DNA from: an uncultured Bacilli bacterium
Lineage (GTDB): Bacteria; Bacillota_I; Bacilli_A; RF39; UBA660
Length of the DNA: 6,693 nucleotides
Assembly (NCBI GenBank): GCA_947589165.1
Contig: CANQCH010000061.1
Span: 1-6,693, forward strand
Direction of reading: 5' to 3'
Shown here in pieces: positions 1-5,672 of the stretch; positions within the stretch are counted from its first letter, which is position 1; the number at the start of each line of letters is the position of its first letter. The position numbers and the translations under genes are program-made. The notes beneath the pieces are model-generated. The model was not told the origin of the DNA. It did not search any database and saw only the letters and a program-made list of their open reading frames with translations.

Positions 1-8
1 AATTGTTA

Positions 9-2909
9 ATGGAAAATCAAAACCAAAAAGAAAACAAAAGAAAGGCCATCGTCTTACTAGTTGTAGCCCTTATAGCAGTAGTTGCCATGATCGCAGGTGC
101 TACATATGCTTACTTCCAAGCCCAACAAGGTAAAGGCCAAAGTAGTGATGTCAATGTTACAACAGGAACCACGGATAATCTAAACTTTATTATCCAAGAT
201 ATTGATGCCACTAAAGAAGGTGTAGTTGATGAAGATAAGAATCAAGAAGTACCAATAAATATTAATGCAAATAAAGATAATTTTGCACAAGGAAAAACCA
301 GCTTAGGTGATGGTGTAACAGCCACAGCTACCTTAATAGCCAATGATGCGACCAATGAAGCTAAAGAAGATTATAATGTGTATGTAGATATAATAGAAAA
401 TGAATTTAAATATTCTAGTTATACTAATGCTACTGGAGAAGTAAAAGTAAAAAAGAAAGTAGAAGAAGAAATAGGAAGTGAATATAATAATCCTAGAGCC
501 GAAATAATATTAAGAATAATAGATCCTGAAGGAAATGTTGTAGGGAGTATAGAAAGCAAATATGAAATAAAGAATAAAAAATATATAGAAAGTATGAGGA
601 TAGAAGAAGAGGTAATAGAAGGGGGATATGATATAACAGAAGTAAAAGACTTATTAAAGATAGAATTAAAAGACAAAGAAGAAGGATATAAATATACGAA
701 AGAAATAAGAGCAGATGAAAATAATCACGATGAAGAAAGTGTTCCATATAAGAAAACAGATAAATGGGAAGTAGAAATAAGATTAATAAATTTAGAAACA
801 GAACAAAGAATAAATGAAGGTAAGAAGTTAAAAGGGGAAGTAATAATCCAAAAAGAAGAAAAAGTATATGAAATAAAAACGATAGAAGACTTAGTAAAAC
901 TAAGTAAAGAAGTAAATGAAGGAGATACCAAAGAAGGAAAGACATATGTATTAACTAAAGATTTAGATTTTAGTAATCCTAGTGATTATGAAGATAGTAA
1001 AAGAACAGATTATGGAGATATAAATGGTAATGAAGATGAAACCGAAGGATTACTATTAGAACTAACAACAGGAAGCGGATTTATTCCTATAGGATCAGGT
1101 ACTACCAATAAACAGATTAATAGATATAATGGAAACTTTGATGGAAATGGAAAAACAATAAAAAACATACACATAAGAAGAAGTAATATACACATAGGGT
1201 TATTTGGCTTAGTGGGAATAGAAGGATCAACAAATACAATAGAAAAATTAACAATAACAGGAAATATAACTAAAGATGGGGAACCAGGATCAGGGCATAT
1301 AGGATCATTAATAGCGTCATCAAGTGCCTCATTGTTAATAATAAATGATATACATAATGAAGTAAATGTAACATTAGAAACGGAAGGTAAAATAGCAGGA
1401 GGAATAGTAGGATATACCAATGGAGCAGTTAAAGTAAGTAATACGAGTAACAATGGAATTGTAACAGGAACAACGTACTCAACAGGAGGAATAATAGGAT
1501 ATACAAATGGAGAAACAATAATAAAAAATACAAAGAATAGTGGAGAAATAAAAGAAGGAGAAGAAGTAGGAGGAATAATAGGTTTAACAAATGGGTCAAC
1601 CACAATAGAAGAAAGTTATAATGAAGGGAAGATCAAAAATACAATAGGAGAAAGTACAGGTGGTTTAATAGGAAGGGATAATTCCTATACATCATTTACA
1701 AAAATAAGTAAATCATATAATACTGGAGAAGTTGTTAGTAATCGAGAAGCAACAAATAGAATAACCGGAGGCTTGGCTGGAAACATAAAAGGGAACATTG
1801 AAATATATGATAGTTATAACGACGGCCCGATAGTAGTTAATCCTGATGAAATATATGAAATTGATAATGGCGATTGTTCAGGAGGATTAGTAGGTCAAAT
1901 ATACTCTGGAAATATTGAAAAAATATCTAAAATAGAAAATAGTTATAATACAGAAAAGGGCACAATACAAAAGGCAATGAAAAATGGCGGTTTAGTAGGA
2001 TCAATACAAAAAGGTAGTTTAATAATAGAAAATTCATATAATTTGGCAAGTTATGAAGGATCAGATTATGAAATTAGTAAGGGTGTTATTTTCGGGGGAA
2101 TAATGAGTAATACATATCGTGATTCCAGAGTTCGATTGAAAAATGTTTATAATAAAGGAAACATAAAAAATATGACTATTGCTGGAGGATTAATAGCCTA
2201 TCCTTGGGGTAATAGTATGAATATATTATTGGATAATTGTTATAATTTAGGGGATATAATTATGGAAACAAATAACTATCAAAAAAACCAATTTTATGGA
2301 GGATTAATAGGCTGGGATGTTAATTTAAATGAAACTAATAACTTATATATATTAAATAGTTACAATTTAGGAAATATTATGATAAATTATAAAACTGGTT
2401 CTAGTCCAACTACAGGAGGATTAGTTGGTAGTGATCAGTTAAGCAATACAACAATAATAAATTCTTTTAATAAAGGAAACATAACAAATGGTTATCAACA
2501 TATAGGTGGAGTAATTGGTTTAGTTAACAACGCATTAACTACGAAAATAAATAATGTATATAATTTAGGAGAAATAAATGAAACGTCGTATCCTCAATTC
2601 AGCTATGAAATATTAACAGTTATAAATACTCCTACAATAAATGAAGATACATTTAACATAAAAAATACATATTATCCTAATAAGCATTCTGCAACTAATA
2701 AAGAAATAACAGGACCAATAGGTATGGAAGAAAATAAAATGCAAGAACAAAGTTTTGTAGATATTTTAAATAATAACTTATCAAAAATAGATATTGCAAG
2801 TTTAAAACAAGAATTAATTGCAAATGGATTAATAGATGAAACATATGACTTAAAATTAAACATATGGAAGTTAGGAGAAAATGGTTATCCAATTTTAAAT
2901 TTTAATTAA
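9..2909 (+). CDS. Large secreted GLUG-repeat protein with TasA/SipW-type signal peptide
   Basis: A 966-residue protein, probably exported and displayed at or released from the cell surface; its ligand or partner is not known. Residues 1-12 are polar and basic and residues 13-30 form one hydrophobic segment. The junction GATYAYF (30-36), followed by a Ser/Thr/Asp-rich stretch ending GTTDNLNF (53-60), resembles SipW-processed TasA/camelysin proteins, so cleavage near A34 is inferred. Residues about 120-285 are highly charged and unrecognised. Residues 287-405 match the usual lead-in of GLUG proteins (YEIKTIEDLVKLS, DLDF, GFIPIG, FDGNGKTIKNI, GLFG). About twelve GLUG-like units follow (464-840), and the C-terminus ends in the W-x6-GYPIL type closure (953-963). 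No LPXTG anchor is seen. The ATG at 9 is preferred over the in-frame TTG at 3, but its ribosome site lies outside the window, so the N-terminus is not certain. Codon use changes after about nt 350-380. Confidence 0.85.
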   Translation: MENQNQKENKRKAIVLLVVALIAVVAMIAGATYAYFQAQQGKGQSSDVNVTTGTTDNLNFIIQDIDATKEGVVDEDKNQEVPININANKDNFAQGKTSLGDGVTATATLIANDATNEAKEDYNVYVDIIENEFKYSSYTNATGEVKVKKKVEEEIGSEYNNPRAEIILRIIDPEGNVVGSIESKYEIKNKKYIESMRIEEEVIEGGYDITEVKDLLKIELKDKEEGYKYTKEIRADENNHDEESVPYKKTDKWEVEIRLINLETEQRINEGKKLKGEVIIQKEEKVYEIKTIEDLVKLSKEVNEGDTKEGKTYVLTKDLDFSNPSDYEDSKRTDYGDINGNEDETEGLLLELTTGSGFIPIGSGTTNKQINRYNGNFDGNGKTIKNIHIRRSNIHIGLFGLVGIEGSTNTIEKLTITGNITKDGEPGSGHIGSLIASSSASLLIINDIHNEVNVTLETEGKIAGGIVGYTNGAVKVSNTSNNGIVTGTTYSTGGIIGYTNGETIIKNTKNSGEIKEGEEVGGIIGLTNGSTTIEESYNEGKIKNTIGESTGGLIGRDNSYTSFTKISKSYNTGEVVSNREATNRITGGLAGNIKGNIEIYDSYNDGPIVVNPDEIYEIDNGDCSGGLVGQIYSGNIEKISKIENSYNTEKGTIQKAMKNGGLVGSIQKGSLIIENSYNLASYEGSDYEISKGVIFGGIMSNTYRDSRVRLKNVYNKGNIKNMTIAGGLIAYPWGNSMNILLDNCYNLGDIIMETNNYQKNQFYGGLIGWDVNLNETNNLYILNSYNLGNIMINYKTGSSPTTGGLVGSDQLSNTTIINSFNKGNITNGYQHIGGVIGLVNNALTTKINNVYNLGEINETSYPQFSYEILTVINTPTINEDTFNIKNTYYPNKHSATNKEITGPIGMEENKMQEQSFVDILNNNLSKIDIASLKQELIANGLIDETYDLKLNIWKLGENGYPILNFN
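1398..2528 (+). repeat. Array of about 12 GLUG-like repeat units inside the surface protein gene
   Basis: Within the 966-residue protein, a GG-(I/L/V)-(I/V/A/M) core recurs at residues 464, 493, 521, 551, 587, 625, 660, 696, 726, 764, 803 and 833. Spacing is 28-39 residues. Between cores lies a second motif of the type (S/V/C)YNxGxI, for example ESYNEGKI, KSYNTGEV, NVYNKGNI, NSYNLGNI and NVYNLGEI. This two-part periodicity is that of the GLUG motif, which is known from IgA-protease-like and other bacterial surface proteins and is expected to stack as a right-handed beta-solenoid. The first three units (nt 1398, 1485, 1569) are also similar as DNA; later units are more diverged and vary more in length. 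Core positions are read directly from the translation; the fold is inferred. Confidence 0.85.
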
Positions 2910-2928
2910 AAAAATTTGGGAAAACTCA

Positions 2929-2957
2929 TTGACAAAAAAAATAAAACACGTTATATT
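2929..2957 (+). promoter_or_regulatory. Sigma-A-type promoter in front of a non-coding region
   Basis: A perfect -35 box TTGACA (2929-2934) is followed after exactly 17 bp by the -10 box TATATT (2952-2957), predicting a start near 2964. It begins 20 bp after the stop codon of the GLUG gene. It points into a region without a plausible ORF that ends at a terminator about 140 nt later, so it most likely drives a small RNA. Confidence 0.7.
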
Positions 2958-2962
2958 TAAAC

Positions 2963-2991
2963 TAGCATAGTACACAATAACTACTATGCTA
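2963..2991. repeat. Perfect 10-bp inverted repeat at the predicted start of the small RNA
   Basis: TAGCATAGTA (2963-2972) is the exact reverse complement of TACTATGCTA (2982-2991), with a 9-nt spacer. Because it begins at the predicted transcription start, it could be a 5'-protective hairpin in the RNA or a dyad operator for a repressor. No T-run follows it, so it is not an intrinsic terminator for the gene upstream. Confidence 0.6.
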
Positions 2992-3107
2992 TATAACCAG
3001 ATCTCCTTACGATCTTAATGTGAAGAGATCAACCAAAACCCCCTTTGGGCCCTTTCGGGCCCAGTATTTAGGTCATAAAAAAAGTAGCCATAAAGCTACC
3101 TTTTTTT
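2964..3107 (+). ncRNA. Candidate orphan structured small RNA, about 144 nt
   Basis: This stretch runs from the predicted start of a near-consensus promoter to a terminator U-run and holds four possible hairpins. Hairpin 1 pairs AGCATAGTA (2964-2972) with TACTATGCT (2982-2990), right at the predicted 5' end. Hairpin 2 pairs GATCTC (3000-3005) with GAGATC (3025-3030) around a 19-nt loop. Hairpin 3 pairs GGGCCC (3047-3052) with GGGCCC (3057-3062) across a TTTC loop. Hairpin 4 is the terminator. The GC-rich part (3038-3062) stands out in an otherwise AT-rich region. I see no start codon with a ribosome site. It does not match tmRNA, the SRP RNA core or any riboswitch I can recognise, and no same-strand gene lies directly downstream, so a cis-acting leader is unlikely. 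If the promoter is inactive, it would be the 3' UTR of the GLUG gene. Confidence 0.55.
3077..3107. terminator. Bidirectional intrinsic terminator between convergent transcripts
   Basis: The stem GTAGC (3084-3088) / GCTAC (3095-3099) has a 6-nt loop. It is flanked by seven A residues (3077-3083) and seven T residues (3101-3107), which also extend the stem past one unpaired C at 3100. On the plus strand the T-run ends the small RNA or GLUG transcript. On the minus strand the complement of the A-run gives a U-tract just after the stop codon of the convergent membrane protein gene, which begins 3 nt away. Confidence 0.8.
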
Positions 3108-3110
3108 CAT

Positions 3111-4109
3111 TTAATTTAACTTATATTTGTTAATTGAATAAATTCTTGAACCATCATTTTTTACAAAGTATTGTTCAATTACTTCATTAGTTTTGGTATT
3201 AGTTAGGACTACTTCTAAACTATAACCAATTAAACCTTTACCTTCAATATTAGGAATCGGATTTTCGTTAAATTTTAAATCCATATCATCATTAATATTT
3301 AACTTTTGGAATTCGCTTTGTAATTTCTTCGTTTCCGTATCACTTAAAGCTTTAACAGCTTTTAACATATTTTCATCTTTTTCTAATTCCGGATTAATAG
3401 CACAACCATTTTCACTAACGGTGACCGCTAAAGTATATTTATCAGTGGCGTATTGATCGGCCCCATATTTACATTTTGTTTGGTTATTAGTCACTTTTTC
3501 CCCAATTGCTAAGTAAGCTGTTTGCGGTGCCGTTTGATTATCTGATGCATCTTTAGCAATAATTTGAATAGGATAAGTACCTTTATCTTTATAAGCTGAA
3601 TAATCAATCTTTTCGCCTTCTTGCGTTAAAGCTAAAGTATAAAATTCAACTTTACATTTTTCCCCACTGTTATCAGTACATTTTTCTACAAAGTCACTAA
3701 CTTTATAACTATCGCCTTCATTAATTGTAACATTTTTAACAGTCAATTCTGGTGAATAAGAATCGACGATTTTTAAAGTCGTTTTATATTTTCGGTTATG
3801 AACTTTAATTGTTACGGGATATTCTCCAACCTTTTTTTGATTAACTTTTTTAAAATCGACGGTGATGTTTTTTTTATCAATCTTTTCTAATTCAGAAAAG
3901 AAAGTCGTTTTTTCGGGTAATTCGCTATTTATTTCAATAGCTACCGAATCGCGAAGTTTGACTTTCGCTCCTTTTGGTAATTTGTGACTGAAATAATATG
4001 TTAAACTAAAGCATGTAATAAGACCAATTACGCATACACTTATAATGATGATTTGTGTTATGGTTCTTTTTTTATTATGAACTTTTTGCCGAAAAAATTT
4101 TTTGGCCAT
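3111..4109 (-). CDS. Membrane-anchored protein with Ig-like (DUF5011-like) extracellular domains
   Basis: A 332-residue protein of unrecognised specific function. Residues 1-17 are strongly basic, residues 18-40 form one transmembrane segment, and the rest should lie outside the cell. Residues about 50-116 look like a first Ig-like beta-sandwich (GEYPVTIKV near its end). Residues about 119-204 look like a second one resembling DUF5011/HYR-type domains (PELTVKNVTINEGD, then DKGTYPIQIIAKDASDNQ). The rest (about 210-332) is a distinct unassigned region with a charged, probably helical part near 243-270. Cysteines pair naturally as C144/C152 and C213/C236, suggesting extracellular disulfides, while C26 and C33 lie in the membrane segment. 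The ATG start follows an AAAGGAGGG ribosome site closely. The gene is monocistronic, transcribed away from the ribosomal genes, and ends at the shared terminator. Function could be adhesion, wall binding or signalling; the sequence does not decide. Confidence 0.85.
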   Translation of the reverse strand: MAKKFFRQKVHNKKRTITQIIIISVCVIGLITCFSLTYYFSHKLPKGAKVKLRDSVAIEINSELPEKTTFFSELEKIDKKNITVDFKKVNQKKVGEYPVTIKVHNRKYKTTLKIVDSYSPELTVKNVTINEGDSYKVSDFVEKCTDNSGEKCKVEFYTLALTQEGEKIDYSAYKDKGTYPIQIIAKDASDNQTAPQTAYLAIGEKVTNNQTKCKYGADQYATDKYTLAVTVSENGCAINPELEKDENMLKAVKALSDTETKKLQSEFQKLNINDDMDLKFNENPIPNIEGKGLIGYSLEVVLTNTKTNEVIEQYFVKNDGSRIYSINKYKLN

Positions 4110-4151
4110 AATAACCCTCCTTTGTAAATTAAATCATTTATTGATAAATTA

Positions 4152-4180
4152 ATCATAACATAAATTAGAAAATTCGCCAA
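4152..4180 (-). promoter_or_regulatory. Promoter of the Ig-like membrane protein gene
   Basis: Read on the minus strand, TTGGCG (4180-4175) is followed after 17 bp by TATGAT (4157-4152). A TG one base before the -10 gives an extended -10 (TGTTATGAT). The predicted start lies near 4145, leaving a leader of about 35 nt with a good ribosome site. The -35 match is only moderate, so the extended -10 probably carries much of the strength. Confidence 0.6.
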
Positions 4181-4197
4181 TAATATTTGAAAAATTC

Positions 4198-4226
4198 TTG
4201 TATTTATTGACGATTTATGTTATTAT
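4198..4226 (+). promoter_or_regulatory. Promoter of the rplK-rplA operon
   Basis: TTGTAT (4198-4203), a 17-bp spacer and TATTAT (4221-4226), with TG at 4218-4219 forming an extended -10 (TGTTATTAT). The predicted start is near 4233. A better-looking -35, TTGACG at 4207-4212, lacks a good -10 at 16-18 bp and was not chosen. The sequence ATTTATGTTATTAT here is a 13/14 inverted copy of the -10 region of the divergent gene. Confidence 0.6.
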
Positions 4227-4327
4227 CTTAAATGCCAATTATTTAAGATTGGTTAAGTGGCAGGGAAAGAAAAGCGGACTTGCCCAATTCCCACTTACGC
4301 GAAAAATATTGTATAGGAGGTGTTTTC
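4227..4327 (+). promoter_or_regulatory. Structured 5' leader of rplK-rplA, candidate L1 feedback site
   Basis: About 95 nt of untranslated leader precede rplK. TAAGTGG (4254-4260) pairs with CCACTTA (4291-4297). Inside it, either GGG (4263-4265)/CCC (4283-4285) or the competing GGCA (4259-4262)/TGCC (4281-4284) can form, leaving purine-rich loops. In bacteria, L1 is known to repress its own L11-L1 mRNA by binding a leader structure that mimics its 23S rRNA site. This hairpin is in the right place for that, but I matched it by location and foldability, not by a conserved consensus. A separate inverted repeat, ATCTTAAAT (4225-4233)/ATTTAAGAT (4241-4249), spans the predicted start site. Confidence 0.45.
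4315..4322 (+). promoter_or_regulatory. Ribosome binding site that fixes the rplK GTG start
   Basis: AGGAGGTG is a full-length Shine-Dalgarno match, and its AGGAGG core ends 7 nt before the GTG at 4328. It decides the start against the in-frame upstream TTG at 4280, which would add 16 residues unlike any L11 N-terminus and has no ribosome site. Confidence 0.85.
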
Positions 4328-4942
4328 GTGGCAAAAGAAGTCGTTAAAAAAATTAAATTACAAATCGAAGCAGGTAAAGCAACCCCCGCACCACCAGTTG
4401 GGACGGTTTTAGGGCCTGCCGGCATTAATCTAGGCGATTTTTGTTCAAAGTTTAACGAAGCAACCAGAGATAAAATGGGAAATGTTATTCCTTGTGAAAT
4501 TTCCATTTATGAAGACCGGAGTTTTGATTTCGTTTTAAAAACTTCGCCCGCAGCTAACTTACTTAAGAAAATGGCTGGGATTGATAAAGCTAGTAAAAAA
4601 GGAGCCAATGAAATCGTGGCAACTATTACGAAAGATCAATTACGTGCTATCGCAGAAGAAAAATTACCAGATTTAAATGCTTATGATGTAGAAGCCGCCA
4701 TGAATATTGTGGCTGGTACTGCTCGGAATATGGGTATTGCTGTTAAAGGCTTAAATGATGCCGAACTTGCGGAACAAGCTGCTGAAGCGGCTATTGAAGA
4801 ACAAGAACAAGCCAAAAGAGAAGCCGAACTTGAAGAACTAGAAGCGGAAGCTAAAGAAATGGCTACGGCTAGTGCCGAAGTTCCAACCCATGCTGATGAA
4901 GAAGCAAGTGAAGCTGAAACCGAAGAAGAAAATAATAATTAA
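4328..4942 (+). CDS. rplK: Large ribosomal subunit protein uL11 with acidic C-terminal extension
   Basis: L11 binds the GTPase-associated region of 23S rRNA at the base of the L7/L12 stalk and takes part in factor-dependent GTP hydrolysis and the stringent response. The N-terminal domain (1-70) shows the family pattern IKLQIEAGKATPAPPVG, then GPAGINL and FCSKFNEAT. The rRNA-binding C-terminal domain (about 72-141) includes KTSPAANLLKK and the closing MNIVAGTARNMGI. Usual L11 proteins end about here, near 141 residues. This one has 204, with a tail (142-204) that has 21 Glu, 2 Asp and 16 Ala against only 3 Lys/Arg, and a predicted helix before a disordered acidic end. The start is GTG, chosen from its ribosome site and the standard N-terminus AKEVVKKIKLQ. 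It is the first gene of the operon, 31 nt before rplA. The neighbours nusG and secE that often precede rplK are not here. Confidence 0.97.
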   Translation: MAKEVVKKIKLQIEAGKATPAPPVGTVLGPAGINLGDFCSKFNEATRDKMGNVIPCEISIYEDRSFDFVLKTSPAANLLKKMAGIDKASKKGANEIVATITKDQLRAIAEEKLPDLNAYDVEAAMNIVAGTARNMGIAVKGLNDAELAEQAAEAAIEEQEQAKREAELEELEAEAKEMATASAEVPTHADEEASEAETEEENNN

Positions 4943-4973
4943 TCCGCTAATAAACCACAGTTAGGAGGGAAAA

Positions 4974-5672
4974 ATGAGAAAACATAGTAAAAAATATGTG
5001 GAAGCATCAAAAAACATTGATCGCACCAAAGCTTATAATGTTACTGATGCCATTAACTTAGTTAAAGAATCATCTGTTACCAAATTTGATAGTACAGTTG
5101 AAGTAGCAATTAGACTAAAAGTTGATGCTAAAAAATCTGATCAACAATTAAAAGGTTCTTTATCACTTCCGCATGGAACTGGTAAAAGTAAAAAAATCTT
5201 AGTTATTACGACTGGTAATAATGCTGAAGAAGCGAAAAAAGCAGGCGCCGATTTCGTGGGCGATAAAGATCTAATTGCTAAAATTAAAGAAGAAAACTGG
5301 TTTGATTTTGATGTTATTGTCGCAACACCGGATATGATGCCAGAATTAGGTAAAATTGGTAATATTCTAGGACCTAGAAATTTAATGCCTAACCCTAAGA
5401 CTGGTACCGTTACAACTAAAGTTGCCGATACTGTTAAAGAAATCAAAAAAGGGATGATTACCTATAAGAATGATAAATTTGGTAATGTCCATACTATTAT
5501 TGGTAAAGTATCATTTGATGCACAAAAGTTAAAAGAAAATTTAGAATATGTTGTGACGACGATTGCTAAGGCGAAACCAGCATCTGTTAAGGGTGTATTT
5601 ATCCAAAATATTACGATTTCAACAACGATGGGTCCTGGGATCAAATTAGACAAAAATAGTTTTGACATTTAA
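4974..5672 (+). CDS. rplA: Large ribosomal subunit protein uL1
   Basis: L1 binds the mobile L1 stalk of 23S rRNA, helps release deacylated tRNA from the E site, and in bacteria represses translation of the L11-L1 mRNA. The protein has 232 residues, the normal family length. It opens with KHSKKYVEASKNIDRTKAYN. Domain I has the FDSTVEVAIRLKVDAKKSDQ strand, and domain II (about 68-160) carries VITTG, GADFVG and the family signature LGPRNLMPNPKTGTVT (132-147), in which N replaces the glycine usual in LGP(R/K)GLMP. Domain I resumes with KGMITYKNDKFGNVHTIIGK and the C-terminal TMGPGIKLD. The ATG follows AGGAGG with good spacing. It is co-transcribed with rplK. The -35 box of the next promoter lies inside its last codons, so the end of rplA also serves as regulatory DNA. 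Confidence 0.97.
   Translation: MRKHSKKYVEASKNIDRTKAYNVTDAINLVKESSVTKFDSTVEVAIRLKVDAKKSDQQLKGSLSLPHGTGKSKKILVITTGNNAEEAKKAGADFVGDKDLIAKIKEENWFDFDVIVATPDMMPELGKIGNILGPRNLMPNPKTGTVTTKVADTVKEIKKGMITYKNDKFGNVHTIIGKVSFDAQKLKENLEYVVTTIAKAKPASVKGVFIQNITISTTMGPGIKLDKNSFDI

Noticed and set aside
3..8. TTG start two codons before the ATG of the GLUG gene
   Set aside because: ATG at 9 is the more likely start, and the window edge hides the ribosome site, so the choice is not final.
493..945. Minus-strand ORF of 150 codons, extremely rich in Leu, Phe and Ser
   Set aside because: It is the complement of the purine-rich coding strand of the GLUG gene; the composition is an artefact and it has no ribosome site or known motif.
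1010..1603. Minus-strand ORF of 197 codons opposite the GLUG repeats
   Set aside because: Its Pro/Val/Ile-rich repeats mirror the GLUG repeats on the other strand; the plus-strand gene has clear domain structure.
1398..2528. Repeat array considered as a CRISPR or transposon-related array
   Set aside because: The repeats are in frame, encode periodic GLUG-like protein motifs, vary in length and have no unique spacers or terminal inverted repeats.
2960..3107. Possible tracrRNA, tmRNA, SRP RNA or riboswitch
   Set aside because: No cas genes or CRISPR repeats are in the window, no tRNA-like end or SRP core motif is seen, and no same-strand gene follows directly.
3020..3140. Small GTG-started reading frame inside the candidate RNA
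   Set aside because: It has no ribosome site, runs through the terminator hairpin and into the opposite gene's 3' end.
4207..4212. TTGACG as the -35 of the rplK promoter
   Set aside because: No good -10 lies 16-18 bp downstream; TTGTAT with the extended -10 TGTTATTAT at 17 bp fits better.
4280..4327. Upstream TTG start adding 16 residues to L11
   Set aside because: The added residues do not resemble L11 and lie in the leader hairpin; GTG at 4328 has a perfect ribosome site.
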